DNA of 64,000 bases from Niebla homalea (Eukaryota; Ascomycota; Lecanoromycetes; Lecanorales; Ramalinaceae). The DNA lies in the NCBI GenBank assembly GCA_019925105.1, contig JAHGAU010000029.1, forward strand, positions 186,001 through 250,000, given 5' to 3'. The translations under genes and the position numbers were made by a program. Position 1 is the first letter of the stretch, and each line of letters starts with the position of its first letter. Under the pieces are notes generated by a model. The model did not search any database. It was not told the DNA's origin and worked only from the letters and a program-made list of their open reading frames with translations. Positions 22,611 through 34,647 of the stretch are shown in pieces.

Positions 22611-23344
22611 TTTGGGGAGCGTTTGACTGAAGTGTCTCTTTTGTATGATGAATGGGTGGGGGATGCGGAGAGGCAAAGAAAAGCGGTTAGGATTAGGTTT
22701 TGCTTTGGAAAGTAAAGAGATGAAGCTGACCAGATACATATATCACGAGGGCTACACCTCACCCTACACGGTATATATGTGACCAATGTAACTGACGATC
22801 CTTCGGGGGTTGACATCCTCTCCTTAGCCGAGGCGGGTTTACAGGACTTTACCTGTGGAGTTAAGAGCTCAATCATGACTTATTAGTCTGCACATTATCG
22901 TCTTGCGCAGTACACTTGGTAGCATTGATGGCCGAGTGCGAGTGATCCTTTCTCTATCCTCGGTGATCGCTGCACCGTCTCGTCATCCTGCATGTCAAGT
23001 CTCGGAGAAGGACTGCGTAGGGGGAGGTAGTCTGAATTGAGTTCCGGTCCACTCGAGCAAGATCCGTCGATGACGTCAATTGAAGGTCGGACAGCGTGAA
23101 TCAATATCTCAAGTCTCAAATGGAATGATTGAATGTGGAGAAGCTCGAGCTTGCAGAGCCACAAATACTTAATGAGACAACAGCCATGAGATGATTAACG
23201 GCTGAGCGTACTCTGACAGCTCAACCGATCAATCTTCCAAGATGTTCACGTGAGATCTATTAAAGGCGCAGAGGATATCATATTCTAACATGTCGTCATC
23301 AAATCATCAAGTTGTGTGCGTCCTTGTATCTCTCGCTTGTGAGA
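22611..23344. other. Spacer, no gene seen
   Basis: The promoter side of the SDR gene and the 3' flank of the Vps62-like gene. A TATATAT lies near 22770. No coding frame with domain likeness. Confidence 0.4.
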
Positions 23345-25007
23345 CTACCGTAGGTCAAGCCGCTCATCTTCGACCATCTTCTCTTCAAATAACCTGCTAT
23401 CAGGACTGTTGTCTGTGAACTCGCTTTCCCCCTTTGCCCTCCGTCTTGCAATCTCCTGAACCATCTCATCCCACCCTTCGGGTAACTCTCCTGGAATCTC
23501 GTCTAGCCCTCCGACTACCAGCTCCCCAAGCCTATGCTTGATATCGCACGGATCGTCATATAATCCCTGACAAACCTTTCTCCTGCCCAAATGCTTGAAC
23601 CGCGGTCCCAATGGCCCCGTCACATAATGATACTGGCCCAAAAGCCCATACTGCCGGTTATCACTTAGCGGGTACGCCTTGTCTCCCCAGTGCCCATTGA
23701 AGTAGAACCATTGTGTCGGCGAATGCGGGGTGTGATTCGAAGGGCGGAGGACGTCCGTGTGGTGGTTGTAGGTATAGGAGTGGAGGTTGAGGGAAGGGTC
23801 CCACAGGGGGCCACGGTCGGTCTGGTCGTGTAAAAGGCCGAGGGGGAGGACGTAGGGTTGCAGGCCTGGGGTGGCGTACATGGCATGGGTGCCTGTGGCG
23901 GAGTAGATGATTGGCTTGGGAAGGGATTAGCGACCGTTTGAGGAAGGAAGAGAACATTTTGTGGGCGCCGCGAGAAACGCTATGGGTGTTAGGAGAGGAT
24001 GAAAGGATTCAGCATACACGTTTCCCAATCTTCTCCACGGCTTCATAGGTATACGCACTCCCGAAGTTGTGTTCACTGAAGAAGACAGCTTTGGGCTTGC
24101 CATGCTGAAAGCGGACCATGGTGTGCTCCCAATCGCCGACATGATTGCCGAAGCGGATGTTGAAGACCTTGTTGCCGAGATTGTACGAGTAGAAGAAGAA
24201 CCAGAAGGCGTCCAAGATGCCATTGCTTTTTTCCACTGTGAGCATTACGGCGGGTGCGTCGCTGTCGCCACCTTTTGTCTTGACTGCCTTGGGGTAGTGG
24301 TTGCCCAATAGGCTGGGCAAGGCGAAGGAGGATGGAGATTTGTATGAGAAGTGCGAGGGGATGTTGGACTCCCCAAGAAGCCAGGCCGGGCGGTCCTCAA
24401 CATTGTCATCGCTCGTGAGGTAGACATGAACACCATTGTCATATTTATTCAACGCGTCGAGATTGGTCAGGTTCAGTAAGCCTTGCAGGCCATGAATCGG
24501 CTCGTAGGTCAATTCAGGAGTCGTGTGGTTCAGGTGCTCGACCATGTCGCAGGGCCAGAATGTCTCGCCGGAGAAGAGGTGGACAAGAGGCGCATAATCA
24601 AAAACATACTGGGGTATCTCGCTTTCTGATTTTGAACCGTTTGTAGAGGAGGATGAAGGGAGGACGTGAGCGTCCCACCATAGGGGAGAACCGCAGGAAT
24701 CACGGGAGAGGAAGAGGATCTTGGATGCTGGCACACAAAGCCATGTTGGTGTATAGGAGATGAGATAGTAGTTGAGTAAGGACCATGAGATGGTGAGACA
24801 AAAGATCGCGAAGAAGAGGTTCCAACAGATTCGTGGAAGATTTCGTCGGTACCGAGGTAGGTTGGATTGTAGTCGTACAGCGCGCTTGCCTTTCCAGATT
24901 GAGGTAGGCTTGACAAAGAGGATCATGCCTGTGGAAGGACGCCAATGACGCCATGATCCCTTTGAGTTTTCCAATCCCTCCTGGGAAGCGATGGAGCTGT
25001 CCGACAT
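23345..25007 (-). CDS. Vps62-like (Vps62/Tda6 family) membrane-anchored protein
   Basis: Exons 24018-25007 and 23345-23914, joined across a 103-nt intron (GTATGC donor, CCAAG acceptor), give 519 residues. A hydrophobic segment at about residues 60-82 (WNLFFAIFCLTISWSLLNYYLI) is a single signal-anchor. The rest matches the Vps62 family: YAPLVHLFSGETFWPCDM near the start, RFGNHVGDWEHTMVRF, and IIYSATGTHAMYA across the splice, then GPLWDPSLN. Yeast Vps62 was found in vacuolar protein-sorting screens; its biochemical role is not known. The splice recreates KRPIIYSATGTHAMYA, which is strong support for the join. Confidence 0.87.
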
Positions 25008-25600
25008 CGCTCTCGTCTGTTCCTGGATATCGCCACACCCTGGCGGCTAAGTTGTTACCTTCTCATTCTTATCAACAATCTCCGAAAGTGGTTGCTGGAT
25101 AACAGAGTGAATGTATTGCAATCGAGTGTATGATAGTAGCTAGATGTGTCAAAACAATTTGCAGATATGCTTGCTTAGTCAATGCTGTTCATGAGCGACA
25201 TGCTTTCCAATGGTTGTTGTCATCTAACTCGGCTTTTTTCGGATTATCGATTAGGAATATGCAAGTTTACGTCATCTAGCAAGAAGCTTTTGCTAGCGCC
25301 CGCTGCGTCCGTCTCGCCAAGATGATCAGATGAGATATACTTCCGAGGGTTCCACGCATTCGGTGCTTCGAGATCCTGGTCAACCAACGTTCCAGACCGT
25401 CCGAATCACCAATGATAGTTGTTATTCACTGTACTCAAAGTAATTGAGTTCTGTATTCACTATCCAAGCCACGTGATCGCTCGGCAGCCTCCTTGTCCAT
25501 TTGAGTGAACATGGCGATCTCAAAGAAACGTAAATTACGCCCACGCACTTTGCTCGTTTGAAGCGGCTTCCCGGTCTCGCTGCCCACAGTCAACACCACA
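25008..25600. promoter_or_regulatory. Divergent promoter region, Vps62-like / TFIIIC subunit
   Basis: 593 bp between two divergent starts. No specific motif recognised; the short minus-strand frames at 25435-25768 lie mostly over the next gene and have no domain. Confidence 0.35.
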
Positions 25601-26915
25601 ATGGACGGAGCCATTCCCCTCCCACCACCACAAACATCCGACGAGCCCATGACAGATGCCCCTACGACCCATCCTTACACTGTTGACACCCCTGATGACA
25701 ACGACTCGGACTGGGAGTATGAGTACCATCCCACCGAGACAGTGGTACCCGTTTCCCTCGCCCTCCATACTTCCCTGTTCCCATGTAAAGAATGCTCACC
25801 CCTTGCCCTCCAACATCCAGACCCACTATGTTGTCCTCGACATGACCTCATCCCAACCCATCACCCCCCACCAAAAACGGCCCCGCACCGGCAATGATAC
25901 GCCTCCACCACCGCAGCCATCTACTTCACCTGCACCCTCACCTTCCTCCTCAAACACACCACCACCGCCCTCTTCCCCTCCACCCCTCCCGCAGATCCAA
26001 CTCAAAAACCTCCACACACCGACCCCCCACCTCCTCTACAACAACATCCTCTACCACTGCAGCTGGACCCAACCCCTCGGCACCGACCTCCTCCTCGCCG
26101 CCCGCCCTGCCTCCCCCTCTCCTTCTCCCCCCACCTCTCCTCCATCCACCCCCCCAGCCAAACCTCAAGACCCCAAGCTCGACGTCGACGTCCTCGGTCT
26201 CAGCCGCATAAAACTGATGGCCCGGCCAATCAAACACATCCCCCCCACCGACAACAGCGCGGCCGAACGACAACGCACCGAGAGGCGAAAACCGGCAACG
26301 ACAGGCCGCCCCGTCATAGAGCGCCGGGAGCGACAAGTCGCCTTTCTGGAGAGATTGGCGGAGGTGAAGCGGGCCAAGGGGGAGGGGGATGAAGTGCGGA
26401 TGGTCGGGTGGAAACCGGGTGAGGATCCGAGGGGACGGGGTAGGAGGGCTAGAGGGAGGGGAAGGGGACGGGGAAGGGGTCGGGGTCGGGGAAGGGGTGG
26501 GTTGGCAAGGCAGATGGGAGATGTTGAGTTGGATAATGATGATGGGGGGGAGCAGAGGGAAAGGAGGGTGAGGTGGGGTGATGATGTCGCTGTTAGTGTG
26601 GAAGAGGCGAGGGCGCTGGTGGAGCGGGCTGAGGAAGAGGAAGCGAGACGGAGGGAGGTGGTTGGGGATGAGGAGATCTTGCAGGGGGATGAGGAGGAGG
26701 AGGGTGTGAATGGTGAGGAGGGTCTGGATGAGGAGGAGGAGGGTCTGGATGAGGTATTTACCGAGAGGGAGCAAGAACCAGATGGCGTGGTGACCTGGGA
26801 GGAAGATGGTGCTGATGAGGACGAGGTGGGGGGCGCAGAAGAAGCAGCGGATATGGCAGCTGATGTAGAGGCACAGCATGACGATGGGGCAGATGTGGTA
26901 ATGAGAGAGCGCTGA
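25601..26915 (+). CDS. TFIIIC triple-barrel-domain subunit (Sfc7/Tau-like)
   Basis: Exons 25601-25744 and 25821-26915 (donor GTACCC, possibly GTGGTA at 25742) give about 412 residues. The split TFIIIC triple-barrel domain is visible: DSDWEYEYHPTETV, then across the intron HYVVLDMTS, and after a Pro-rich insert IQLKNLHTPTPHLLYNN and HCSWTQPLGTDLLLA. TFIIIC binds the internal promoter of tRNA genes and recruits Pol III factors. Unusual parts are the Pro/Ser-rich loop (about residues 70-110), an Arg-Gly run at about 26433-26505 and a Glu/Asp-rich tail with a repeated EEGLDEEE unit. The basic run followed by the acidic tail suggests nucleic-acid or histone contacts. The donor is weak but the frame and domain leave little choice. 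Confidence 0.8.
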
Positions 26916-27868
26916 TAAGCCTGTTAAGTTATTTCAATTCATAATTCCACAAGTGGCAGGTTGGGAACCGAATTCCGGACAAAGTGTTTGATTACTCATG
27001 GTTCAGTATCTACGAGGTTGACTATTTAACTTCGCTACAGTGCCTAAGGTGAACAGCTGTCCATTGGACCAACGCCGGAGAAAGAAAATCACTTACTGCG
27101 AGTCTCATCATCTGCCTGACTTACCATTCACCATCACCATCTCGACTTAGTGGCCAGATCCACCAGGTCAGATCGAACATTGCCGGATCTCGAACGACCG
27201 CCGAAGTTTATCACAAGCTTAGGCGAGGATGTGCTCGTAGGATTGGCGCTTATGGAATGGCGGAGGATGGACGGGTGACGAGGGTACGACGACGAGAAGA
27301 GACGACGGGGGAGGCTTCGATAGCGGCGTATAGCGGCATGGAAGGTTAGATGACGCGTGAATGGAGGAGAGCACTGGGTTACAATCGGACCGGCTAGGTG
27401 ATGGCTCCAATGGTGTTCTTGGATTCCGAGAAGGGGCATCGGCAAGGGGGAGTGCGGAATCGAGTGCCGACGAAAGAAGGAAAGGGTAGATAGTTCGGTG
27501 AGGCTGTGTCTGGGTTTCGGCATCGAAGGGCTCGTACACGAAGGAAGAAAGGGAGGGGGGGGGTTTAGAGAGGATCGGGCGTGTCTCGGTTCGGCTTTCG
27601 AAATCGCTTTTTGTTGGATGTAGCGAGCATCGTCTCGATCGAGCTGTATACACCATAATTTTTAGACGGACTACTCGAGTCACAGTATCCGCCACGGAAC
27701 CCCAGACCATCAAAAGCATGCCAAGCACAAGGAAAGGAAGTGATCAGCCACAACGGTCGACCTATCTTGAACACTCCAACCCCATTTTCCCCATCCTATG
27801 TCGAGCTCTGACACATTGATGTTAATACGGACTGAGAACCAAATACCTCTTCATGGACCACGGAGAGC
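26916..27868. other. Spacer between convergent genes
   Basis: About 950 bp. The minus-strand frames 27134-27523 and 27219-27728 are Ser/Pro/Arg-rich without domains. A small unidentified gene here cannot be excluded, but I cannot support one. Confidence 0.35.
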
Positions 27869-28785
27869 CTACTCAGCGGTGTCCAGCTCGTCGTGTGCTG
27901 GCACAGGCGACATTTCGTCTTGATAATTCGGTCAGCAGTTTTCTGCTTGTCGGTATCAAATGGGTTGAACTACCTTTCCTTTCATCTCCATTGCGGTCGT
28001 CCTCATGGTCGTCTTCATCCCGACGTCGGTCAACATCTTTCATCTCTCGGTCGCGGTCGTCTGGGCTACGAGATCGCCCTCTATCACGTCGATCATAATC
28101 ACGCTCTCGGCGGTCACTCTTGCGAGGAGAGTAGTCTTCCCGAGATCGGCGAGGTGGAGAAACGGAGCGACGTCGTGGGGAACGCTCACGACGAGGTGGA
28201 CCGCGGCGTTCGTCACGACCAGAGTCAAAGCGCCAAGATGCGGAGGGAGGGGTTCGCGCCCACTGCAGAATGTCAGGGACCATTCCATGTGGAGATCAAG
28301 AAGGATGTCAAACCTCGATCTTCAGCAGATCATCCCTGCCAATGTACTTGTTGTGCATTTCATGGTAGGCATCGTCTGCGTCACGACGGCTCTCGTATTC
28401 GACGAAGGCAAAGCTAGACATCGCTTAGAGGTGAACAGTTGAGCAGATGGTTTGGAGAGCATACAGTCTGCTAGAAGCACTTCTTGGTGCTGGAATATCA
28501 CATCGGACGAGGCGTCCATAGCTGACACCAAATATCAGCTAGAGTTCAGGTGCTCAAGTCCATTTTGCAAAGGCATCCAAGGCTAACGGCTGCAACTGTT
28601 GGCAGGATCCATCAGGCACCGAGTGGTAGTAGAGCCGAGCCGGGAGAGGGTCTCTCTGTTCATTGGGAATGACACGAGACGGAGGATCGAGGAAGTCCGT
28701 ACCGTTCGAATTCGTAGGCCAGATCACGAGCGCGTGTGCCGTGACCGAAGCCCGTCACGTAAAGTGTAGTTCCACCACGAGACAT
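27869..28785 (-). CDS. srp1: SR-type splicing factor, Srp1-like
   Basis: Five exons: 28703-28785, 28465-28521, 28314-28413, 27974-28262 and 27869-27918, totalling 192 residues. One N-terminal RRM is split over three exons: RNP2 is LYVTGF (after MSRGGTT) and RNP1 is FAFVEYES. The RRM continues DDAYHEMHNKYIGRDDLLKIEWARTP when spliced. It is followed by an RS-like tail rich in RS, RD, RE and RR pairs. The short last exon adds EMSPVPAHDELDTAE. The layout matches fission yeast Srp1, an SR-family protein that binds pre-mRNA in the nucleus. Each splice restores both frame and family sequence; the first intron is the longest (181 nt). Confidence 0.9.
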
Positions 28786-29541
28786 GATGGCGAGTGCCTA
28801 TGCTTTGTATTCAGAGCAAGGGAGAAGCTCGGAAGGATCCAGGTTGGAAATTTGCTGAATGCACAAAAGGTGCGATGTCAAACGACTTTGCAGCCTTGAA
28901 AAACGTCGGAGAAAAGCATTGGCTGGGTATTATTAGCGCAAGCTGAGTCAGCGAGCCGAGACTCCGGCCGAGGGGTACCTATTATTACTTTTTTATTTCC
29001 ATACGAGAATTTTGAAATTAGAAGCTCAAAAAAATTACTGGTTACCAATCTCCTCAAGCGTCCTGTTTCAGCCTCTTGAAACATCATTGTTGTAGAAGTC
29101 GAAGCTATTGTGCAAACCCCTGATAGCCAGAAAATATTATTTGACCTCGTGGTATCTATCTATCGCCGCCTCCTGATCGTTGAAAATCTGCCACGCCCTG
29201 CCAAGTCGACAAACAAGACCCTGGCCAGACTGTTCACTATTCCACATGACTTCCGATTGAGACGGTGATACCAGACAGGACATCCATTTCGCATGCTGCC
29301 TATGGACTCTGCGCTTCAAGAAATTATCAAATACTCCCTCTTTTCTCTCAAAGTCCCACAATATCTCGACTCCCTCCAAATCAACCGGCCGCCACCACAC
29401 CGTTGCAGATTGCCACGACCCTGTCAACGGAGTCTCCCGATTTAAAGGACCCTGATTGACCCTTCTTCACAATTTTCGTCATCTCAATCTGGCGCCCTGC
29501 TCTTTCTTTCAAGTTCACCACTACATCAGCCTTTGCTCAAG
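28786..29541. promoter_or_regulatory. Divergent promoter region, Srp1 / mitochondrial carrier
   Basis: About 750 bp between divergent starts, AT-richer around 28970-29050. No defined site recognised. The right part (29440-29541) is a pyrimidine-rich leader before the carrier ATG. Confidence 0.35.
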
Positions 29542-30638
29542 ATGAGTGTAGATAGACGCGCTTCCTCCACCGCGTCGGATGGAGGTGAAGCACCGCCAAC
29601 AATCACGAAACCTACGACCATGCCACAATTTCCCCAAGAGCTCACTCGTATGATACAGCTCCGACATACCGTCTCACAGCCTTTTGTGGCATCCTTCTTT
29701 GCCGGAGGGGTTGCAGGCGCCGTTTCCAGAACTCTTGTTTCGCCTTTGGAAAGACTCAAAATCCTCCTCCAGGTGCAGAGCGCTGGTCGGACCGAATATA
29801 AATTATCTGTACCTCAAGGATTGGCTAAAATGTGGCGGGAAGAAGGCTGGAGAGGTTTCATGCGGGGGAATGGCTCGAATTGCATACGCATTGTTCCCTA
29901 CTCGGCCGTCCAATTTTCCAGCTACGGCTTTTACAAACGAGTAGGTACCAGCTCTTATCGACCGAGATGCATCTTCAACATACTGACTTTCTCCAGCACC
30001 TCGAAGCCTCTCCAGGAGCGGGCCTCCCTCCCCTCTATGGCCTCTTCTGCGGCGCCTGCGCCGGCATAACTGCCGTCTGCTTCACCTACCCCCTTGACAT
30101 CGTCCGCACCCGCCTATCCATCCAATCAGCCTCCTTCGCCTCCCTCACCGAGACCCAGCGCAAGAACTTGCCCGGGATGTGGGGCACCTTGGTCTACATG
30201 TACAAAACCGAAGGCGGCGCGCCAGCGCTGTACAGGGGGATCCTCGCTACCGTCGCTGGGGTGGCACCTTACGTTGGACTCAACTTTATGACCTATGAGG
30301 TCGTGCGCAAATATCTCACCCCTGAGGGAGAAGAGAACCCATCACCCTGGGGGAAGTTGTGCGCGGGTGCAATATCAGGCGGATTCGCGCAGACGTGCAC
30401 GTACCCGTTCGACGTACTGAGGAGAAGGTTCCAAATCAATACGATGAGCGGTATGGGGTATAAGTATAGATCAATATGGGACGCGGTGACAACTATTGTG
30501 AGGCAGGAAGGGCCAAGGGGACTGTACAAGGGCATCCTCCCAAATTTATTGAAGGTGGCGCCAAGTATGGCGAGTAATTGGTTGAGCTTCGAGATGACGA
30601 GGGACTTTCTGAAGGGGTTAGATCCAGATGCTCCATAG
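29542..30638 (+). CDS. Mitochondrial carrier, YPR011C-like
   Basis: Exons 29542-29940 and 29997-30638 (56-nt intron, GTAGGT...CCAG) give 346 residues. Three Solcar repeats each show the P-x-[DE]-x-x-[RK] signature: [20 protein letters not shown] and [30 protein letters not shown] and [13 protein letters not shown] are characteristic of the group that includes yeast YPR011c. The yeast protein carries adenosine 5'-phosphosulfate and PAPS across the inner membrane; related SLC25 members carry CoA or adenine nucleotides. The exact solute here is therefore an inference. The open frame also runs three codons upstream without an ATG. The protein N-terminus is Ser/Thr-rich and not a cleaved presequence, as usual for carriers. 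Confidence 0.9.
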
Positions 30639-31179
30639 GTGGCTTGAGGAAAATTTCCATGAGAGCGATAAGCGGGTAGGCTCTGTGGTAATTCGGATGG
30701 TTGCATTGCTCACACGGTGTTCGGGCGGGATGAGCATTTGATACCCAAGCATGTCATTTATGAGGCACGGAGCGTGGCATTCTGCTGACTAATGGAATAC
30801 TGGTCTCCAAAGCAGACCTCACGCAGCGCGATGGAAGGCTGAAGTCTTGGATAGACCTTGAATGAAGAACTGCTATAGACTAAGAATTATCGCTTTAACC
30901 ATTTTCATTTCGGTATATGAGCACGCAACTGAAATCCGGAGAAATGACATGTTACATGGGAAGCTCTGCCCTTCGTCTACTTGTAGGAATAGAACACGAC
31001 CCAATTAGGGATACATCGTTGCTGCAGGAGGCTTAGAACGTTGCCGAAACATTAAACAATATTCAGCCCTATGAAGTCCGCTAATTCTTAAGCGAAGAAC
31101 TCCCACCACGCGCTAGCCGACCATCTAAAGACAAAGCCTATGGCCCTTCCACTCGACAACCACATCTGATACCGCAGCA
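30639..31179. promoter_or_regulatory. Spacer upstream of RPL18
   Basis: About 540 bp with the carrier 3' flank and the ribosomal-protein promoter. No coding frame; no defined operator recognised. Confidence 0.35.
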
Positions 31180-32013
31180 ATGGGTACGTAGAATGCTTTG
31201 ATCGTGCTTCTCACTCTTCAGTCGTCACTGTTCTTCATACGTCGCCGTGGAAGCAGTTCTGAACCCGCAATTGCTGACCACTGCAACTCTCACCAGGTAT
31301 CGATCTCGACAAGCACCATGTGCGGTCCTCGCACCGCAAAGCTCCCAAGAGCGACAATCCGTACCTCAAGCTACTCGTCAAGCTGTACAAATTCCTAGCT
31401 CGTAGGTCTTGCCCCTTCCTTTCTTCCTCCCACCAATGCTCCAATCAGGCAATCATTTCCCCACCCCTTTTTGACACGCAGGCCCCGTTGCACATCCACA
31501 TACACACATACATACATACATCCATGGGGGCGCACAACACAGTCTAACACACCCTCCTCTCCAGGCCGCACGGACAGCAACTTCAACCGGGTCCTCCTGC
31601 ACCGGCTCTACATGTCGCGGATCAACCGCCCGCCGCTCTCGCTCTCCAAACTCGCCGGCCACGCCGCCCACGCGGCCGATTCCACCCGCACCCTCGTCAT
31701 CATCGGCACCATCACCGATGACACCCGCCTGCTCACCGTGCCCAAGCTCTCCGTCGCGGCACTCCGCTTCACGGCCACGGCGCGCGCGCGCATCTTGAAG
31801 GCTGGGGGCGAGTGTTTGACGATTGATCAGTTGGCGATGCGGGCGCCCAAGGGGAGCGGGTGTTTGTTGTTGCGGGGGAGTAAGAATAGTAGGGAGGCGG
31901 TGAAGCATTTTGGGATGGGCCCGCATAAGAGGAAGAAGCCGTATGTGGAGTCCAAGGGCAGGAAGTTCGAGAGGGCGAGGGGGAGGAGGAGGAGTAGGGG
32001 GTTCAAGGTTTAG
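31180..32013 (+). CDS. RPL18: 60S ribosomal protein L18 (eL18)
   Basis: Exons 31180-31183, 31297-31401 and 31565-32013 give 185 residues (yeast 186). The first coding exon is only four nucleotides (ATGG), a common arrangement for fungal ribosomal-protein genes, and splicing gives [55 protein letters not shown] and the C-terminal [14 protein letters not shown] are diagnostic. Intron 2 (163 nt) carries an ACATA/CATA microsatellite at about 31496-31522. The protein sits on the large-subunit surface. The strong third-position GC bias of exon 3 is as expected for a highly expressed gene. Confidence 0.95.
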
Positions 32014-32206
32014 GCCTCATTATCCGGCCAGGACTCTTTTGATCAGGTGGGCATGGCGAGGAGATGATGGAGAGCCATGAAGGAGATTCGATGGACGAAC
32101 GAGGATGAGAATGCTGAGAATGAGGGAGGAGCAGAAGCAATGGCACAATTGCAGCTTAGCAGTGGTGATCGAGACATGGAAAACATGCTTTTGCTTCCTC
32201 GCTCTC

Positions 32207-32240
<34 letters not shown>

Positions 32241-32335
32241 CGCATCCCCGGTCCTTTTCACACTGGGAGCGCGCCCCAACATCCATCAAATACCGCAAAA
32301 GCGTGCCAAGGCTCAAGTCAACCTTTCCACTGCAA
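32014..32335. other. Tail-to-tail spacer with (CT)n(AC)n microsatellite
   Basis: 322 bp between the convergent RPL18 and PRO2 stop codons. It contains an uninterrupted CT run that turns into an AC run at about 32203-32240. Otherwise nothing is seen. Confidence 0.6.
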
Positions 32336-33970
32336 CTAGAGTCCCATCCTCTCATGCTTCCACTTCTTCCCCCCTTCCCCATCATGGTACTCGCCAGCCA
32401 CTTGCCCCTGCCCACTGATCAAATACTTGTATATCACGATCCCCTCCAACCCGACCGGACCCCTCGCATGGATCTTATTCGTACTGATCCCCACCTCCGT
32501 CCCGAACCCGAATCTCATCCCATCCGCCATCCTCGTGCTCGTATTCCAGAACACACAGGCACTATCCACCCCGGCTTGAAATTGCTTCGCCATGACGGGA
32601 TTAGCGGTGATGATAGCGTCGGTGTGGTGTGAGGAATGCGCGTTGATGTGTGCGATCGCGAGGGATGTGGAGACGTAGGCGGCTTCCGTGGGCGACGCGG
32701 CGGTAGAAGGGGTGGGGATAGTCTTGATGGCGAGAATGGGGGCGAGGAATTCGGTGCTGAAGTCGGATTCCGTGGCGATTTGCAGGATGGTGGCCTTAGC
32801 AGCGTCAAGTGCCTTGGTGAAGGCGGCTTTGCTTAGAGAGTCACAGCGTAGGCTCACGCCCCTTTCCAATAGGGCATGGGCGACGTTGGCACCGACGCTG
32901 GAGAGGGCGGCTTCATCGATCAGTAGTGTCTCCACAGAGTTGCAGGCAGCTGTGTAGCCTAATTTGGCATCGATGAGAATGTTGACGGCCATATCGGCAT
33001 CGGCGTCGGAGCGGATGTAGATGTTGCAGTGGCCATCGGCGTGGCCGAGGACGGGAATGCGGGTGTTGTTCTTGATGTAGCGGACGAGTTCGTTGGAGCC
33101 GCGTGGGATGCAGAGGTCGATGTATTCGTCTTGGGTGAGGAGGGAGGCGATGGCGGAGCGAGCGGTGACGAGCTGGATGGCTGCGTTGGGGACTGAGGTG
33201 TTGGACAGAGCCGCGGAGATGACGCGAGCGATGGCGAGGAAGGAGAGGGTGGTCTCCTTGCCGCCTATATACAAAATTTAGAGAAACGAGGGACGAGTAC
33301 TAATCAGAAGAAACGAATAGGGCGTCGAGACAGAGGAACCGACGGAAAGCATAGACGAATCAATGGGAATAATACCTTTGAGAATAGCAGCATTACCAGA
33401 CTTGATGGCCAACGAAGCGATGTTGGCAATGACTTCTGGACGAGCCTCAAATATGATCAGGAGCACGCCAATGGGGCAAGTCACCCTCTCAAGCTCTAAG
33501 CCGTCATCTAGGCTCGTTCGAAGAGTGATTTTGTTGACTATTGATGTACAGGGTCTAGGAGATTACACTAGCCATCGAAAAAGGCCCCAGTGGTGCTCAA
33601 GCTCCCCAAGACCATCTGTACCACTTTTCAATACATGATAGTCGGCGAGCGCATAATCGGAATGCTTACTTGGGTCTTCCAAGCCCCTGACGTTCAAAAT
33701 GCCGTTCAGCATGTCATCATATTTTCCTGGTCTTCCTAGATCCAGACGCTTAAGTACGCTCTGGCTCAATTCGCCATCTTCAGCGGCTTTGGCTGCAAGT
33801 CTCAAATCCTCAGCGTTCGCGGTCAAGATATTTTCCCTTTCACTTGATAAGGCTGCATGTACGGCAGTTAAGGCATCATTACGTGCTTCTGTTGGAAGGA
33901 TCGCGAGACTTCGAGAAGATGTTGAAGCACTTTTCGCTATCTCCAAAGGCGAAGAGTCTGTTAGGGACAT
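32336..33970 (-). CDS. PRO2: Gamma-glutamyl phosphate reductase (proline synthesis)
   Basis: Exons 33670-33970, 33376-33537 and 32336-33264 give 463 residues, the normal size. The enzyme reduces gamma-glutamyl phosphate to glutamate semialdehyde with NADPH, the second step from glutamate to proline. Seen: [40 protein letters not shown] across the second splice, [30 protein letters not shown], and the active-site region [16 protein letters not shown] with the catalytic Cys. The C-terminus has [20 protein letters not shown] and [10 protein letters not shown]. The start at 33970 (MSLTDSS) is chosen over an upstream ATG at 34033 because it matches the family start. Confidence 0.94.
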
Positions 33971-34647
33971 CTTCCAGGACTCGAGTTTACAGGTTGGAAA
34001 ACCGGGAAAAGGGGTCAAGACAATTTTGCTCAACCGAGACCTACAGAGAGCGAAGAATTGACATTCGCTGATTAAGTTGCGCGGTTCATGTTACGTCTTC
34101 AAAGAAAAAGGTATTTTCATAGCCAGCATTTGGTGGCGCGATTCAAGCAAGCTTGCATTCGAGATTGGTTTCTGCGGTTCTCCAAATTATGACTTGCGTC
34201 TCGAACTCAAGATTGAGATTTCGATGTCAGCTTCTTTTGGATGTCGAGGACGCAAATTGAATTGTTATATACTATTTTCTAAGTTTTTGCATAGGAAATA
34301 TTTGGCAGAAACCAGAAACCACAAATCTCAATTTTTGAGGGGAGTTTAAGGGTAGAGATGAAGTGCGCAAATTTTGGCGTGCGCAGTGGGAGAATTGAAC
34401 TGCCAAGGATACAATATCTATTTTGAATATACTAACTCCGCGCTTCACGCGCCTAAGTTTTTCCGGGTGTTGACGCTTGATTTGCTGTATCTGCATGTCG
34501 TGCATGCATATGTCAACCGTGAAGCTTTGACCAGATTTTATAGATCTTTGTCTGGATGCGGGCGTTACCATAGATTGCATGGACAGCTTCTGCCCTCAAC
34601 GCACCTCCCTGTCTTGACGCGTCCTCTCTGCACATCCTTTCCTCGTC
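33971..34647. promoter_or_regulatory. Divergent promoter region, PRO2 / CSN3
   Basis: About 680 bp between two divergent starts, AT-richer than its neighbours around 34080-34440. No defined Gcn4-type TGACTCA site was noticed. Confidence 0.35.

Noticed and set aside
22218..22715. 165-codon Gly/Val-rich + strand frame over the SDR gene
   Set aside because: Shadow of a GC-rich exon on the opposite strand.
25950..26879. 309-codon minus-strand frame over the TFIIIC subunit gene
   Set aside because: Leu/Pro-rich complement of the RG- and acid-rich tail; shadow.
27219..27728. 169-codon minus-strand frame between TFIIIC and Srp1
   Set aside because: Ser/Pro/Arg-rich without domain or splice-linked partner; cannot be supported.
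31453..31926. 157-codon minus-strand frame over RPL18
   Set aside because: Antisense shadow of the ribosomal-protein exon and its intron microsatellite.
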